Below are positions 1 through 13,941 of a stretch of 64,000 bases of DNA, piece after piece. The notes beneath the pieces are model-generated. The model had not been told where the DNA came from. It saw only the letters and a program-made list of their open reading frames with translations, and searched no databases. Made by a program: the position numbers and the translations under genes. The number at the start of each line of letters is the position of its first letter. The stretch's first letter is position 1. The stretch is taken from NCBI GenBank assembly GCA_949987565.1, contig OX465117.1:4464621-4528620 (forward strand), given 5' to 3'. This DNA comes from Luidia sarsii. Its lineage: Eukaryota > Echinodermata > Asteroidea > Paxillosida > Luidiidae.

Positions 1-477
1 GGCCTGGGATTAGCACATCCACATTGTACCAAAACTCATATACCGGTATACATGTACTGTACATGTATTGAGAGAATTATCAGCCTCTACCTCAAACTCA
101 CAAACTCCCAGGAGAAACTGCAGATTAGACACAAAACCATCTCCTAAGCTACATTCATGTTGGTAACATGAAAGTAACTTAAATAAATAATCCAAAAACA
201 ACATGAAATGCAAACTGCTCTAATGCCTGAATGAAAATGACGGAGGTCTTCTAATCTGCCTAGGATTGAAACATGACATGCTCCTGCTGATGGAGATGAT
301 GTTGAAACAAAGGTATTTGATGAGATGTTTGAACAAAAACAATGTGTTACTGTGCATGGTGTACATTAGCAGCTTCGTTTTCTGAGCTAGGGGCCAGCAC
401 CATTAATAATTGGAATCTACAATGAGGGCAGTTGAAAGTGGATGCAGAAAGCCAACCTTCCTCAGACAGAAAAATCC
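1..477. other. Non-coding left edge
   Basis: No recognisable exon, domain or RNA gene is seen. If receptor A (minus strand) continues leftwards, this would be intron or flank. The short minus-strand open frame here has no recognisable motif and no convincing splice sites. Confidence 0.4.
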
Positions 478-1757
478 TGACGCTCTGGCTATGCTGGTTC
501 TGATCATGGCTCTATCCCTGATATCTGCTGAGAATGCAAGCTCTGGCTATGCTGGTTCTGATCATGGCTCTATCCCTGATATCTGCTGAGAATGCAAGCT
601 CTGGCTATGCTGGTTCTGATCATGGCTCTATCCCTGATATCTGCTGAGAATGCAAGCTCTGGCTATGCTGGTTCTGACCATGGCTCTATCCCTGATATCT
701 GCTGATAATGCAAGCTCTGGCTATGCTGGTTCTGATCATGGCTCTATCCCTGATATCTGCTGAGAATGCAAGCTATGGCTATGCTGGTTCTGATCATGGC
801 TCTATCCCTGATATCTGCTGAGAATGCAAGCTCTGGCTATGCTGGTTCTGATCATGGCTCTATCCCTGATATCTGCTGAGAATGCAAGCTCTGGCTATGC
901 TGGTTCTGATCATAGCTCTATCCCTGATATCTGCTGAGAATGCAAGCTCTGGCTATGCTGGTTCTGATCATGGCTCTTTCCGTGATATCTGCTGAGAATG
1001 CAAGCTCTGGCTATGCTGGTTCTGATCATAGCTCTATCCCTGATATCTGCTGAGAATGCAAGCTCTGGCTATGCTGGTTCTGATCATGGCTCTATCCCTG
1101 ATATCTGCTGAGAATGCAAGCTCTGGCTATGCTGGTTCTGATCATGGCTCTATTCCTGATATCTGCTGAGAATGCAAGCTCTGGCTATGCTGGTTCTGAT
1201 CATGGCTCTATCCCTGATATCTGCTGAGAATGCAAGCTCTGGCTATGCTGGTTCTGATCATGGCTCTATCCCTGATATCTGCTGAGAATGCAAGCTCTGG
1301 CTATGCTGGTTCTGATCATGGCTCTATTCCTGATATCTGCTGAGAATGCAAGCTCTGGCTATGCTGGTTCTGATCATGGCTCAATCCCTGATGTCTGCTG
1401 AGAATGTAAGCTCTGGCTATGCTGGTTCTGATCATGGCTCTATCCCTGATATCTGCTGAGAATGTAAGCTCTGGCTATGCTGGTTCTGATCATGGCTCTA
1501 TCCCTGATATCTGCTGAGAATGCAAGCTCTGGCTATGCTGGTTCTGATCATGGCTCTATCCCTGATATCTGCTGATAATGCAAGCTCTGGCTATGCTGGT
1601 TCTGATCATGGCTCAATCCCTGATATCTGCTGAGAATATAAGCTCTGGCTATGCTGGTTCTGATCATGGCTCTATCCCTGATATCTGCTGAGAATGCAAG
1701 CTCTGGCTATGCTGGTTCTGATCATGGCTCTATTCCTGATATCTGCTGAGAATGCAA
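478..1757. repeat. 58-bp tandem repeat array
   Basis: About 22 head-to-tail copies of a 58-bp unit containing the words GGCTATGCTGGTTCTGATCA and CCCTGATATCTGCTGAGAAT. Most copies differ by one or two substitutions. The unit is not a multiple of three and carries stops, so a coding role is unlikely. The array sits left of the last visible exon of receptor A, probably in its next intron or its 3' flank. Confidence 0.95.
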
Positions 1758-3660
1758 ACATGCCTGGACTCAAACTGCCAGTACATGTATATGACCATCA
1801 TCAAACCATGTCAATTAAACATCAGCTACAACAAAGCTCATCAGGTGGCCACATTGAGTCTATTTCAACCACATTTTGAATGTTGAACCAGTGAAATAAC
1901 TCCTCAAAAATTCAAGAGTTACATATACATCATACATGTAAATGTATGCAAAAATGTTGCCAACTGCTTACTTACTAATGACCAAAATGCATATATGAAA
2001 AATTAGGATTGCCTGACGTTTCGATTTGAGCAGAGAACCTTTCTCAAGATGTCTTGCTGTGGGTTGAAAAAAGGTCTTGCATTGATCAAAACAGCAGGCC
2101 CTCCTATTTTCTCAAATTCGGGGAATACTTTATTCAGAGTAATATGAAATGAAAAATGCATTCATCTAGAGGGACTGACACCAAATCATTAACTCTGAGA
2201 AAGGACTACGGTACCAGTAGTGTTTCAAGCCATTCCAGAGCTTTCCTCTAAAAGGTGAAAAGAAAGAGATGAAATGAGGGAACAGGGAGAGATATTGCAG
2301 GCATTTGACTGATAATATCATTACACAGAAATGGACAAGAAGAAAGTCTGCACAGGAAAATACAGTGTAAAGTGCTCAAGAGTACAATGACATGCAGATA
2401 TAGGAATGCAATTGAAATCTGAACTCATTACAGAAACAAAGATTGTTTAACCTTGGCCATGACAGGGAGAACCAGCTGTGTAAAGTATTGGTGAAAACAG
2501 AAAAGATCATGAAGACAATTCTGAAAACTTCCTTGTTGTATACGCTACAGCAAAGTAGGATTTGTACCCTCTGCAATATGTGAACTAAGAGTGAGAGTTC
2601 TGATTATGAGCGGTTTGTCCTCATCCTTAACTCATCACTAATCAATCAAGGTCATGCTTTTAGTACATGTGGCTTAGGCAGGGCTGAGGTCATGAAGGCT
2701 GAACACTGAGGGCAGGGGTAATTCCCCAGATTAATAAAAACAAAATAAGTGAATAGATCAAATCATTCCTGGTTTAAAGGGAAGTTGATTTTTGAAAACT
2801 GAAAGAGAAATATCAACGCAGTGGAGGCCCATGGGTTGTTTGCCTAACCTCTGACATGTTTTATGAGAAAATCATAGGAATCTCAACGTTAGTTATCTAT
2901 ATGACATGAACAGCAGGGGGAGACTATGCTCATCTTAGTGTCAACAAAGCCTTTTCCAAATGCTGGTTTATGAAATCTTTCAAAGTCAAGCATGGGAGTA
3001 GGTTGTTCCTTTGTCTGTTTGTGTAATAGCCACACAGATCATGCTCATGTGACATGCAATGTTATTTAGTGAGAAGCAAAGTAAGTTGAATCATCAGCAT
3101 GCATAAGGTGGGTTTGTTTCTGAATGATACAGCTTTGACTGGGCTAATCCCCACATCTGGATCCCTCTTCAAACTACTCAAGCCCCACTCCAAGTTATAA
3201 TCCAGTAGTCTCCTGAAGATGGAGTATACTGTTCAAATCATCAAATTCCTCCGGTTCTTTTCAGAACCACACATACTCACAATTAAAAGACAATTTTTGC
3301 ATGGTGTCACTGCAAACCTAGTCCTTCTGATACAGCTTTGGATATGGATTTTTTATTATCAATTAAAGTTTATCAAAATATAGCTTTTGGCTACAATTGA
3401 CAGATTGAAAAGAGCAGTTTATCACAGCAAACTACACACAGTACATTAAGCCATTGGAAAACTGACGCAAAGGTCCTGCACAGCCCAATGCAGTGGTTTC
3501 AAAATGTAATGCCATGGCTGGGAGTTGCACAACTTGGCAGAATTATCAAAGAGACAACTTCAGTTTTGTGAGGATTAAATTTAACCTACAAACAAAAATA
3601 TTGCAAACTGCTTCCTTACTGAAAAAGACCAAAATGCAAAACTAAAACACAAATCAACAC
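1758..3660. other. Gene-free stretch with a Penelope-tail fragment
   Basis: No exon is recognised. Around 1950-2060 there is a degenerate copy of a dispersed element that recurs across the window. It starts with a word like ATGTTGCAAACTGCTTACTGAC and ends in an inverted Penelope-type tail (GACGTTTCGAT followed by ACCTTTCTCAA). A second partial copy of the opening word lies near 3597-3640. Confidence 0.4.
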
Positions 3661-4075
3661 GATGAACATCTAAACCGTGAAAAAGTCATTTCGTCATGAA
3701 ACTAAAAAGTCACTGTGATTTCACAGTGCATTGTACAGTGCACCATGAAAATAATCGCTTCTCTGACCTGATAAGGACATCTTCAGGTCACTAAAGAGAG
3801 TGAAGGATGGCTAATTCAATTACCAGTAGGGACCACCAGCCCCCATACAAGTACTTTATGGTGTCCTTGTAACTGTCACTCCCAGATACTTCTAAATTGC
3901 CTTTAGCCATTTACCACCAGGAATGTGGCCTTGGAGACCACTGGTGAAAACACTGTAAAAATGACTTGGCTAACTGTGTACCATGAAATAGAGGGGGAAA
4001 ACATGGTGAATTTTCTTTTCAAGGCTAAACGACATTTTCACCCCATTTTCACGGTTAAGATGTTCATAGTGCTAT
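3661..4075. mobile_element. MITE-like inverted-repeat element, copy 1
   Basis: The two ends are inverted copies of a word like TGAACATCTAAACCGTGAAAA, and the interior is A/T-rich with no coding capacity. Two related copies lie at about 7432-7905 and 12795-13272 in the opposite orientation. This fits a non-autonomous DNA transposon. Exact termini and target-site duplication were not settled. Confidence 0.6.
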
Positions 4076-4179
4076 ACAATGGTATATTAGCAGGTTCTTT
4101 CTCATCTGCTTGTTTTAGATGAATGAAAACACTCTTAGATTGATAAAAACCATGGCATTGACTAGTTGACTATTTGGGA

Positions 4180-4276
4180 AGGCAGCCATCTATGAGCTAG
4201 ATACCTCAGATGGTAAGACTGGTCTGCAATACCAGAGATCTCTGGTTCAAGTCCCGGTCCAGTCAAAACTTTATTT
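4180..4276 (+). repeat. tRNA-like (SINE-type) sequence
   Basis: It contains a good RNA polymerase III B-box (GGTTCAAGTCC near 4245) preceded at suitable distance by an A-box-like TACCTCAGATGGTAAGAC. A related piece lies at about 15053-15122 on the same strand. It does not fold into an obvious complete tRNA, so a tRNA-derived SINE fragment is more likely than a working tRNA gene. Confidence 0.4.
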
Positions 4277-4400
4277 GCCTTTTTTTTATTAGAGAAAACT
4301 TGGAAATGGAATTTGAAGAGGGCGGATGATCAACAAAGGTTGATACATGCATTTGGTAAAGACCTACCACCTTTGTAAAGAAAAACAAGTATCATGTTTC

Positions 4401-5589
4401 ACTCGCTTGTGAAGTAGAGTGTACAGTGTACATGTTTATGCACTACACATTATATACAGTGCATTCGGTGTCATCCTAAGTTCGGTGTCATGCTAAGTTG
4501 ATCACACTTGTCAAATTCGCATTAATGTGAGTGCTATGATAGATTGAGTTAGAGATTGGTAAGACAATGCTAAGTTAATCACACCTGTCACATTAGGATA
4601 AATGGTAGATTGAGTGATTGGTACGACAATGCTAAGTTGATCGCACCTGTCACATTAGCAGAAATATGAGTCCTATGATAGATTAAGTTAGTGATTGGTA
4701 AGACAATGCTAAGTTGATCACACCTGTCGCATTAGCAGAAATATGAGTGCTATGATAGATTAAGTTAGTGATTGGTAAGACATTGCTAAGTTGATCACAC
4801 CTGTCACATTAGGATAAATGGTAGATTGAGTGTTTGGTAAGACAATGTTAAGTTGATCACACCTGTCACATTAGGATAAAAGGTAGATTGAGTGATTGGT
4901 AAGACAATGCTAAGTTGATCACACCTGTCACATTAAGATAAATGGTAGATTGAGTTATTGGTAAGACAATGCTAAGTTGATCACACCTGTCACATTAGGA
5001 TAAATGGTAGATTGAGTGATTGGTAAGACAATGCTAAGTTGATCACACCTGTCACATTAGGATAAATGGTAGATTGAGTTATTGGTAAGACAATGCTAAG
5101 TTGATCACACCTGTCACATCAGGATAAATGGTAGATTGGGTGATTGGTAAGACAATGCTAAGTTGATCGCACCTGTCACATTAGCAGAAATATGAGTGCT
5201 ATGATAGATTAAGTTAGAGATTGGTAAAGACATTGCTAAGTTGATCACACCTGTCACATTAGGATAAATGGTAGATTGAGTGATTGGTAAGACAATGCTA
5301 AGTTGATCGCACCTGTCACATTAGCAGAAATATGAGTGCTATGATAGATTAAGTTAGTGATTGGTAAGACAATGCTAAGTTGATCACACCTGTCACATTA
5401 GGATAAATGGTAGATTGAGTGATTGGTAAGACAATGCTAAGTTGATCACACCTGTCACATTAGGATACGTGGTAGATTGAGTGATTGGTAAGACAATGTT
5501 AAGTTGATCACACCTGTCATAAGGATAAATGTGAGTGCTATGGTAGATTGAGTGATTGGTAAGACAATGCTAAGTTGATCACACCTGTC
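4401..5589. repeat. 62/77-bp satellite, block A
   Basis: Tandem repeats mix a 62-bp unit (AAGTTGATCACACCTGTCAC, GGATAAATGGTAGATTGAGT) with a longer 77-bp variant carrying GCAGAAATATGAGTGCTATG. The block opens with a unique lead sequence (GTGAAGTAGAGTGTACAGTG) that also opens blocks B and C. The order of variant units matches the start of block B almost exactly, which shows a recent block duplication. Confidence 0.9.
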
Positions 5590-5990
5590 AAAACCCTGTT
5601 TTTTACTGAATATACTAACAGACACAGATCAAGTTCCAATACTGTTTTTCATCTGGTACGCAGATGCACAAGCAAGATTAGGTTTGGGTGAAAACATGTG
5701 AAAAATCAAAATCATTATAAATACGTACATTGTACATGAGCATGTACCGTACTGTATTTCACACAAGTCTGGGTATGGCTTCATGCACAGACAAAGGTTA
5801 GTGAGTAGGTTGAAGTTCACAGTGTTATCAAATCAGTAATGTACGGGGGGACCATTCATTTCTGTAGTTGCTGGGTTAAATTTGTTCTGTGTACCTCCTG
5901 ACCCTGCCTACGCATGTATGCACAATATACCAGCACCGATATCAACACTCAGGCAAAGCAGGCAGCTTCAGTTGGTTTCAACCAGGAAGT
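5590..5990. repeat. Spacer segment Y, copy 1
   Basis: A roughly 400-bp sequence starting AAAACCCTGTTTTTTACTGA and ending near GGAAGTTGAC. Near-identical copies occur at about 7926-8329 and 13301-13702. The small open frames inside all three copies are by-products of the repeat. Confidence 0.9.
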
Positions 5991-7250
5991 TGACTTGTGA
6001 AGTAGAGTGTACAGTGTACATGTTTATGCACTACACATTATATACAGTGCATTCGGTGTCATCCTAAGTTCGGTGTCATGCTAAGTTGATCACACCTGTC
6101 AAATTCGCATTAATGTGAGTGCTATGATAGATTGAGTTAGAGATTGGTAAGACAATGCTAAGTTGATCACACCTGTCACATTAGGATAAATGGTAGATTG
6201 AGTGATTGGTAAGACAATGCTAAGTTGATCGCACCTGTCACATTAGCAGAAATATGAGTCCTATGATAGATTAAGTTAGTGATTGGTAAGACAATGCTAA
6301 GTTGATCACACCTGTCGCATTAGCAGAAATATGAGTGCTATGATAGATTAAGTTAGTGATTGGTAAGACATTGCTAAGTTGATCACACCTGTCACATTAG
6401 GATAAATGGTAGATTGAGTGTTTGGTAAGACAATGTTAAGTTGATCACACCTGTCACATTAGGATAAAAGGTAGATTGAGTGATTGGTAAGACAATGCTA
6501 AGTTGATCACACCTGTCACATTAAGATAAATGGTAGATTGAGTTATTGGTAAGACAATGCTAAGTTGATCACACCTGTCACATTAGGATAAATGGTAGAT
6601 TGAGTGATTGGTAAGACAATGCTAAGTTGATCACACCTGTCACATTAGGATAAATGGTAGATTGAGTTATTGGTAAGACAATGCTAAGTTGATCACACCT
6701 GTCACATCAGGATAAATGGTAGATTGGGTGATTGGTAAGACAATGCTAAGTTGATCGCACCTGTCACATTAGCAGAAATATGAGTGCTATGATAGATTAA
6801 GTTAGAGATTGGTAAAGACATTGCTAAGTTGATCACACCTGTCACATTAGGATAAATGGTAGATTGAGTGATTGGTAAGACAATGCTAAGTTGATCGCAC
6901 CTGTCACATTAGCAGAAATATGAGTGCTATGATAGATTAAGTTAGTGATTGGTAAGACAATGCTAAGTTGATCACACCTGTCACATTAGGATAAATGGTA
7001 GATTGAGTGATTGGTAAGACAATGCTAAGTTGATCACACCTGTCACATTAGGATACGTGGTAGATTGAGTGATTGGTAAGACAATGTTAAGTTGATCACA
7101 CCTGTCATAAGGATAAATGTGAGTGCTATGGTAGATTGAGTGATTGGTAAGACAATGCTAAGTTGATCACACCTGTCATAAGGATAAATGTGAGTGCTAT
7201 TGTAGATTGAGTGATTGGTAAGACAATGCTAAGTTGATCACACCTGCCAC
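5991..7250. repeat. 62/77-bp satellite, block B
   Basis: Same satellite as block A. Most of the block reproduces block A unit by unit, including rare variants, then it extends by a few more units before segment X begins at the word GCATTGGCAGGTGGCTTGCT. Confidence 0.9.
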
Positions 7251-7925
7251 ATTAGCATTGGCAGGTGGCTTGCTGGGTGGTGGTGCTGTTGGTCTTTGGG
7301 GTTTGTTGACCTTGGCATAGACAGCTGTGGGAGCAAGCATGTGATGAAGAAGATTGTTCTGACGAATACATGTATGTCCCGATCATGTCAATATCTCACA
7401 TCAGTAATGCCTCAAAGTGATCAAAATAACACTATGAACATATAAACCGTGAAAATGGGGTGAAATTTAATTTAGCCGTGAAAAGAAAATTCAGTGTTTT
7501 CGCCCCTATTTCACTGCAATACAGTTAGCCAAGGCATTTTCACTATGTTTTCACCAGTGGTCTCCATCAAGGCCACATTCCTGGTGGTAAATGACTAGAG
7601 GCAGTTTTGAAGTAACTGTGAGTGACAGTTACAAGGACACCATACAGTACCTCTATGGGGGCTGGTGGTCCATACTTGTAATTGAATTAGCCATCCCTCA
7701 AGGCTGGAGCTTGCAACCCTGGATATTCATGGTATTTTCACGGTCCTGATCTTTAGTGACCTGAAGATATCTTTTTCAGGTCCTAAAGTCAATTTTTGTT
7801 CAAGGAGAATTCACTGTAAAATTCACCATGAAATCACTGTCACTTTTAAGTTTCACGGCAAAATTAAATTTTCACCCCTTTTTCGCGGTTTAGAATGTTC
7901 ACATATATTGTAAAACAGACCATTC
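7251..7925. repeat. Spacer segment X, copy 1, with MITE copy 2
   Basis: Unique-looking spacer following satellite block B, repeated at 12608-13300. It contains an inverted-repeat element at about 7432-7905 with the same ends as the one at 3661-4075, in opposite orientation. Confidence 0.8.
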
Positions 7926-8329
7926 AAAACCCTGTTTTTTACTGAATATACTAACAGACACAGATCAAGTTCCAATACTGTTTTTCATCTGGTACGCAGA
8001 TGCACAAGCAAGATTAGGTTTGGGTGAAAACATGTGAAAAATCAAAATCATTATAAATACGTACATTGTACATGAGCATGTACCGTACTGTATTTCACAC
8101 AAGTCTGGGTATGGCTTCATGCACAGACAAAGGTTAGTGAGTAGGTTGAAGTTCACAGTGTTATCAAATCAGTAATGTACGGGGGGACCATTCATTTCTG
8201 TAGTTGCTGGGTTAAATTTGTTCTGTGTACCTCCTGACCCTGCCTACGCATGTATGCACAATATACCAGCACCGATATCAACACTCAGGCAAAGCAGGCA
8301 GCTTCAGTTGGTTTCAACCAGGAAGTTGA
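7926..8329. repeat. Spacer segment Y, copy 2
   Basis: Near-identical to 5590-5990 at an offset of 2336 bp. It again leads directly into the GTGAAGTAGAGTGTACAGTG start of a satellite block. Confidence 0.9.
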
Positions 8330-11300
8330 CTTGTGAAGTAGAGTGTACAGTGTACATGTTTATGCACTACACATTATATACAGTGCATTCGGTGTCATCC
8401 TAAGTTCGGTGTCATGCTAAGTTGATCACACCTGTCAAATTCGCATTAATGTGAGTGCTATGATAGATTGAGTTAGAGATTGGTAAGACAATGCTAAGTT
8501 GATCACACCTGTCACATTAGGATAAATGGTAGATTGAGTGATTGGTAAGACAATGCTAAGTTGATCGCACCTGTCACATTAGCAGAAATATGAGTCCTAT
8601 GATAGATTAAGTTAGTGATTGGTAAGACAATGCTAAATTGATCACACCTGCCGCATTAGCAGAAATATGAGTGCTATGATAGATTAAGTTAGTGATTGGT
8701 AAGACAATGCTAAGTTGATCACACCTGTCACATTAAGATAAATGGTAGATTGAGTGATTGGTAAGACAATGCTAAGTTGATCACACCTGTCATAAGGATA
8801 AATGGTAGATTGAGTGATTGGTAAGACAATGTTAAGTTGATCACACCTGTCACATTAGCAGAAATATGAGTGCTATGATAGATTGAGTTAGAGATTGGTA
8901 AGACAATGCTAAGTTGATCATACCTGTCACATTAGGATAAATGGTAGATTGAGTGAGTGGTAAGACAATGTTAAGTTGATCACACCTGTCACATTAGGAT
9001 AAAAGGTAGATTGAGTGATTGGTAAGACAATGCTAAGTTGATCACACCTGTCACATTAGGATAAATGGTAGATTGAGTGATTGGTAAGACAATGCTAAGT
9101 TGATCGCACCTGTCACATTAGGATAAAAGGTAGATTGAGTGATTGGTAAGACAATGCTAAGTTGATCACACCTGTCACATTAGGATAAATGGTAGATTGA
9201 GTGATTGGTAAGACAATGCTAAGTTGATCGCACCTTTCACATTAGCAGAAATATGAGTGCTATGATAGATTAAGTTAGTGATTGGTAAGACATTGCTAAG
9301 TTGATCACACCTGTCACATTAGGATAAATGGTAGATTGAGTGATTGGTAAGACAATGCTAAGTTGATCACACCTGTCGTAAGGATAAATGTGAGTGCTAT
9401 GGTAGATTGAGTGATTGGTAAGACAATGCTAAGTTGATCGCACCTGTCACATTAGCAGAAATATGAGTGCTATGATAGATTAAGTTAGTGATTGGTAAGA
9501 CATTGCTAAGTTGATCACACCTGTCACATTAGGATAAATGGTAGATTGAGTGATTGGTAAGACAATGTTAAGTTGATCACACCTGTCACATTAGGATAAA
9601 AGGTAGATTGAGTGATTGGTAAGACAATGCTAAGTTGATCACACCTGTCACATTAGCAGAAATATGAGTGCTATGATAGATTAAGTTAGTGATTGGTAAG
9701 ACATTGCTAAGTTGATCACACCTGTCACATTAGGATAAATGGTAGATTGAGTGATTGGTAAGACAATGTTAAGTTGATCACACCTGTCACATTAGGATAA
9801 ATGGTAGATTGAGTGATTGGTAAGACAATGCTAAGTTGATCACACCTGTCACATTAGCAGAAATATGAGTGCTGGGATAGATTGAGTTAGAGATTGGTAA
9901 GACAATGCTAAGTTGATCATACCTGTCACATTAGGATAGATGCATGGTAGATTGAGTGATTGGTAAGACAATGCTAAGTTGATCGCACCTGTCACATTAG
10001 CAGAAATATGAGTGCTATGATAGATTAAGTTAGTGATTGGTAAGACAATGCTAAGTTGATCACACCTGTCACATTATGATAAATGGTAGATTGAGTTATT
10101 GGTAAGACAATGCTAAGTTGATCACACCTGTCACATTAGCAGAAATATGAGTGCTATGATAGATTAAGTTAGAGATTGGTAAAGACATTGCTAAGTTGAT
10201 CGCACCTGTCAAATTAGAAGAAATATGAGTGCTATGATAGATTAAGTTAGAGATTGGTAAAAACATTGCTAAGTTGATCACACCTGTCACATTAGGATAA
10301 ATGGTAGATTGAGTGATTGGTAAGACAATGTTAAGTTGATCACACCTGTCACATTAGCAGAAATATGAGTGCTATGATAGATTAAGTTAGAGATTGGTAA
10401 AGACATTGCTAAGTTGATCACACCTGTCACATTAGGATAAATGGTAGATTGAGTGATTGGTAAGACAATGTTAAGTTGATCGCACCTGTCAAATTAGCAG
10501 AAATATGAGTGCTATGATAGATTAAGTTAGAGATTGGTAAAGACATTGCTAAGTTGATCACACCTGTCACATTAGGATAAAAGGTAGATTGAGTGATTGG
10601 TAAGACAATGCTAAGTTGATCACACCTGTCACATTAGGATAAAAGGTAGATTGAGTGATTGGTAAGACAATGCTAAGTTGATCACACCTGTCACATTAGG
10701 ATAAATGGTAGATTGAGTGATTGGTAAGACAATGCTAAGTTGATCGCACCTGTCACATTAGGATAAATGGTAGATTGAGTGATTGGTAAGACAATGCTAA
10801 GTTGATCGCACCTTTCACATTAGCAGAAATATGAGTGCTATGATAGATTAAGTTAGTGATTGGTAAGACATTGCTAAGTTGATCACACCTGTCACATTAG
10901 GATAAATGGTAGATTGAGTGATTGGTAAGACAATGCTAAGTTGATCACACCTGTCATAAGGATAAATGTGAGTGCTATGGTAGATTGAGTGATTGGTAAG
11001 ACAATGCTAAGTTGATCGCACCTGTCACATTAGCAGAAATATGAGTGCTATGATAGATTAAGTTAGTGATTGGTAAGACATTGCTAAGTTGATCACACCT
11101 GTCACATTATGATAAATGGTAGATTGAGTGATTGGTAAGACAATGTTAAGTTGATCACACCTGTCACATTAGGATAAAAGGTAGATTGAGTGATTGATAA
11201 GACAATGCTAAGTTGATCACACCTGTCACATTAGCAGAAATATGAGTGCTATGATAGATTAAGTTAGTGATTGGTAAGACATTGCTAAGTTGATCACACC

Positions 11301-12607
11301 TGTCACATTAGGATAAATGGTAGATTGAGTGATTGGTAAGACAATGCTAAGTTGATCACACCTGTCACATTAGGATAAATGGTAGATTGAGTGATTGGTA
11401 AGACAATGTTAAGTTGATCACACCTGTCACATTAGGATAAATGGTAGATTGAGTGATTGGTAAGACAATGCTAAGTTGATCACACCTGTCACATTAGCAG
11501 AAATATGAGTGCTTTAATAGATTGAGTTAGAGATTGGTAAGACAATGCTAAGTTGATCATACCTGTCACATTAGGATAGATGCATGGTAGATTGAGTGAT
11601 TGGTAAGACAATGCTAAGTTGATCGCACCTGTCACATTAGCAGAAATATGAGTGCTATGATAGATTAAGTTAGTGATTGGTAAGACAATGCTAAGTTGAT
11701 CACACCTGTCACATTATGATAAATGGTAGATTGAGTTATTGGTAAGACAATGCTAAGTTGATCACACCTGTCACATTAGCAGAAATATGAGTGCTATGAT
11801 AGATTAAGTTAGAGATTGGTAAAGACAATGCTAAGTTGATCGCACCTGTCAAATTAGCAGAAATATGAGTGCTATGATAGATTAAGTTAGAGATTGGTAA
11901 AGACATTGCTAAGTTGATCACACCTGTCACATTAGCAGAAATATGAGTGCTATGATAGATTAAGTTAGTGATTGGTAAGACATTGCTAAGTTGATCACAC
12001 CTGTCACATTAGGATAATTGGTAGATTGAGTGATTGGTAAGACAATGCTAAGTTGATCACACCTGTCATAAGGATAAATGGTAGATTGAGTGATTGGTAA
12101 GACAATGTTAAGTTGATCGCACCTGTCACATTAGCAGAAATATGAGTGCTATGATAGATTAAGTTAGTGATTGGTAAGACATTGCTAAGTTGATCACACC
12201 TGTCACATTAGGATAAATGGTAGATTGAGTGATTGGTAAGACAATGTTAAGTTTATCACACCTGTCACATTAGGATAAATGGTAGATTGAGTGATTGGTA
12301 AGACAATGCTAAGTTGATCACACCTGTCACATTAGCAGAAATATGAGTGCTATGATAGATTAAGTTAGAGATCGGTAAAGACATTGCTAAGTTGATCACA
12401 CCTGTCACATTAGGATAAATGGTAGATTGAGTGATTGGTAAGACAATGCTAAGTTGATCACACCTGTCATAAGGATAAATGTGAGTGCTATGGTAGATTG
12501 AGTGATTGGTAAGACAATGTTAAGTTGATCACACCTGTCATAAGGATAAATGTGAGTGCTATGGTAGATTGAGTGATTGGTAAGACAATGCTAAGTTGAT
12601 CACACCT
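8330..12607. repeat. 62/77-bp satellite, block C
   Basis: The longest satellite block, about 4.3 kb. Units of 62 and 77 bp alternate irregularly. Within it roughly 1.5-kb runs repeat, for example the similar stretches around 9900-10290 and 11540-11930, so there is a further level of internal duplication. No coding capacity is apparent. Confidence 0.9.
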
Positions 12608-13300
12608 GTCACATTAGCATTGGCAGGTGGCTTGCTGGGTGGTGGTGCTGTTGGTCTTTGGGGTTTGTTGACCTTGGTATAGGCAGCTGTGGGAGCAAGC
12701 ATACAATGATGAAGAAGATTGTTCTGATGAATACATGTATGTCCCGATCATGTCAATATCTCACATCAGTAATGCCTCAATGTGATCAAAATAACACTAT
12801 GAACATATAAACCGTGAAAATGGGGTGAAAATTTAATTTAGCCGTGAAAAGAAAATTCAGTGTTTTCACCCCTATTTCACTGCAATACAGTTAGCCAAGG
12901 CATTTTCACTATGTTTTCACCAGTGGTCTCCATCAAGGCCACATTCCTGGTGGTAAATGACTTGAGGCAGTTTTGAGGTAACTGTGAGTGACAGTTACAA
13001 GGACACCATACAGTACCTCTAGGGGGGGGGGCTGGTGGTCCCTACTTGTAATTGAATTAGCCATCCCTCAAGGCTGGAGCTTGCAACCCTGGATATTCAT
13101 GGTATTTTCACGGTCCTGATCTTTAGTGACCTGAAGATATCTTTTTCAGGTCCTAAAGTCAATTTTTGTTCAAGGAGAATTCACTGTAAAATTCACCATG
13201 AAATCACTGTCACTTTTAAGTTTCACGGCAAAATGACATTTTCACCCCTTTTTCACGGTTTAGAATGTTCATATAATTTATAGTGTAAAACAGACCATTC
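12608..13300. repeat. Spacer segment X, copy 2, with MITE copy 3
   Basis: Repeat of 7251-7925, including the embedded inverted-repeat element at about 12795-13272. It differs by small indels, including a longer run of G near 13022. Confidence 0.85.
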
Positions 13301-13702
13301 AAAACCCTGTTTTTTACTGAATATACTAACAGACACAGATCAAGTTCCAATACTGTTTTTCATCTGGTACGCAGATGCACAAGCAAGATTGGGTTTGGGT
13401 GAAAACGTGAAAAATCAAAATCATTATAAATACGTACATTGTACATGAGCATGTACCGTACTGTATTTCACACAAGTCTGGGTATGGCTTCATGCACAGA
13501 CAAAGGTTAGTGAGTAGGTTGAAGTTCACAGTGTTATCAAATCAGTAATGTACGGGGGACCATTCATTTCTGTAGTTGCTGGGTTAAATTTGTTCTGTGT
13601 ACCTCCTGACCCTGCCTACGCATGTATGCACAATATACCAGCACAGATATCAACACTCAGGCAAAGCAGGCAGCTTCAGTTGGTTTCAACCAGGAAGTTG
13701 AC
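13301..13702. repeat. Spacer segment Y, copy 3
   Basis: Third copy of the roughly 400-bp Y segment. Unlike copies 1 and 2 it is not followed by satellite; unique sequence begins after its end at GGAAGTTGACATG. Confidence 0.9.
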
Positions 13703-13941
13703 ATGAAAAAAAACATATGCCTTTGAAAGATATGCAAGATATCCATACAAATAATTAAGCCTTTAATTCACTGACTCAAACCACACCATGACAATCCTGC
13801 CAACAAGTACTGTAAGGTTAGATAACATAGCAACAATCAACACTAACAATGAACACTATGACTGATACATGGATAGCATAGCATTTCAATGTTTTAAAAT
13901 CAGCACATACAAATAAGAACAAGTTCCACTGACTGGCTTAC

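Noticed and set aside
4401..12607. A CRISPR-like repeat array
   Set aside because: Repeats are directly adjacent without unique spacers, and the genome is clearly animal.
5629..13529. Repeated small proteins starting MNFNLLTNLC
   Set aside because: They come from the three copies of spacer Y; a duplicated non-coding spacer explains them.
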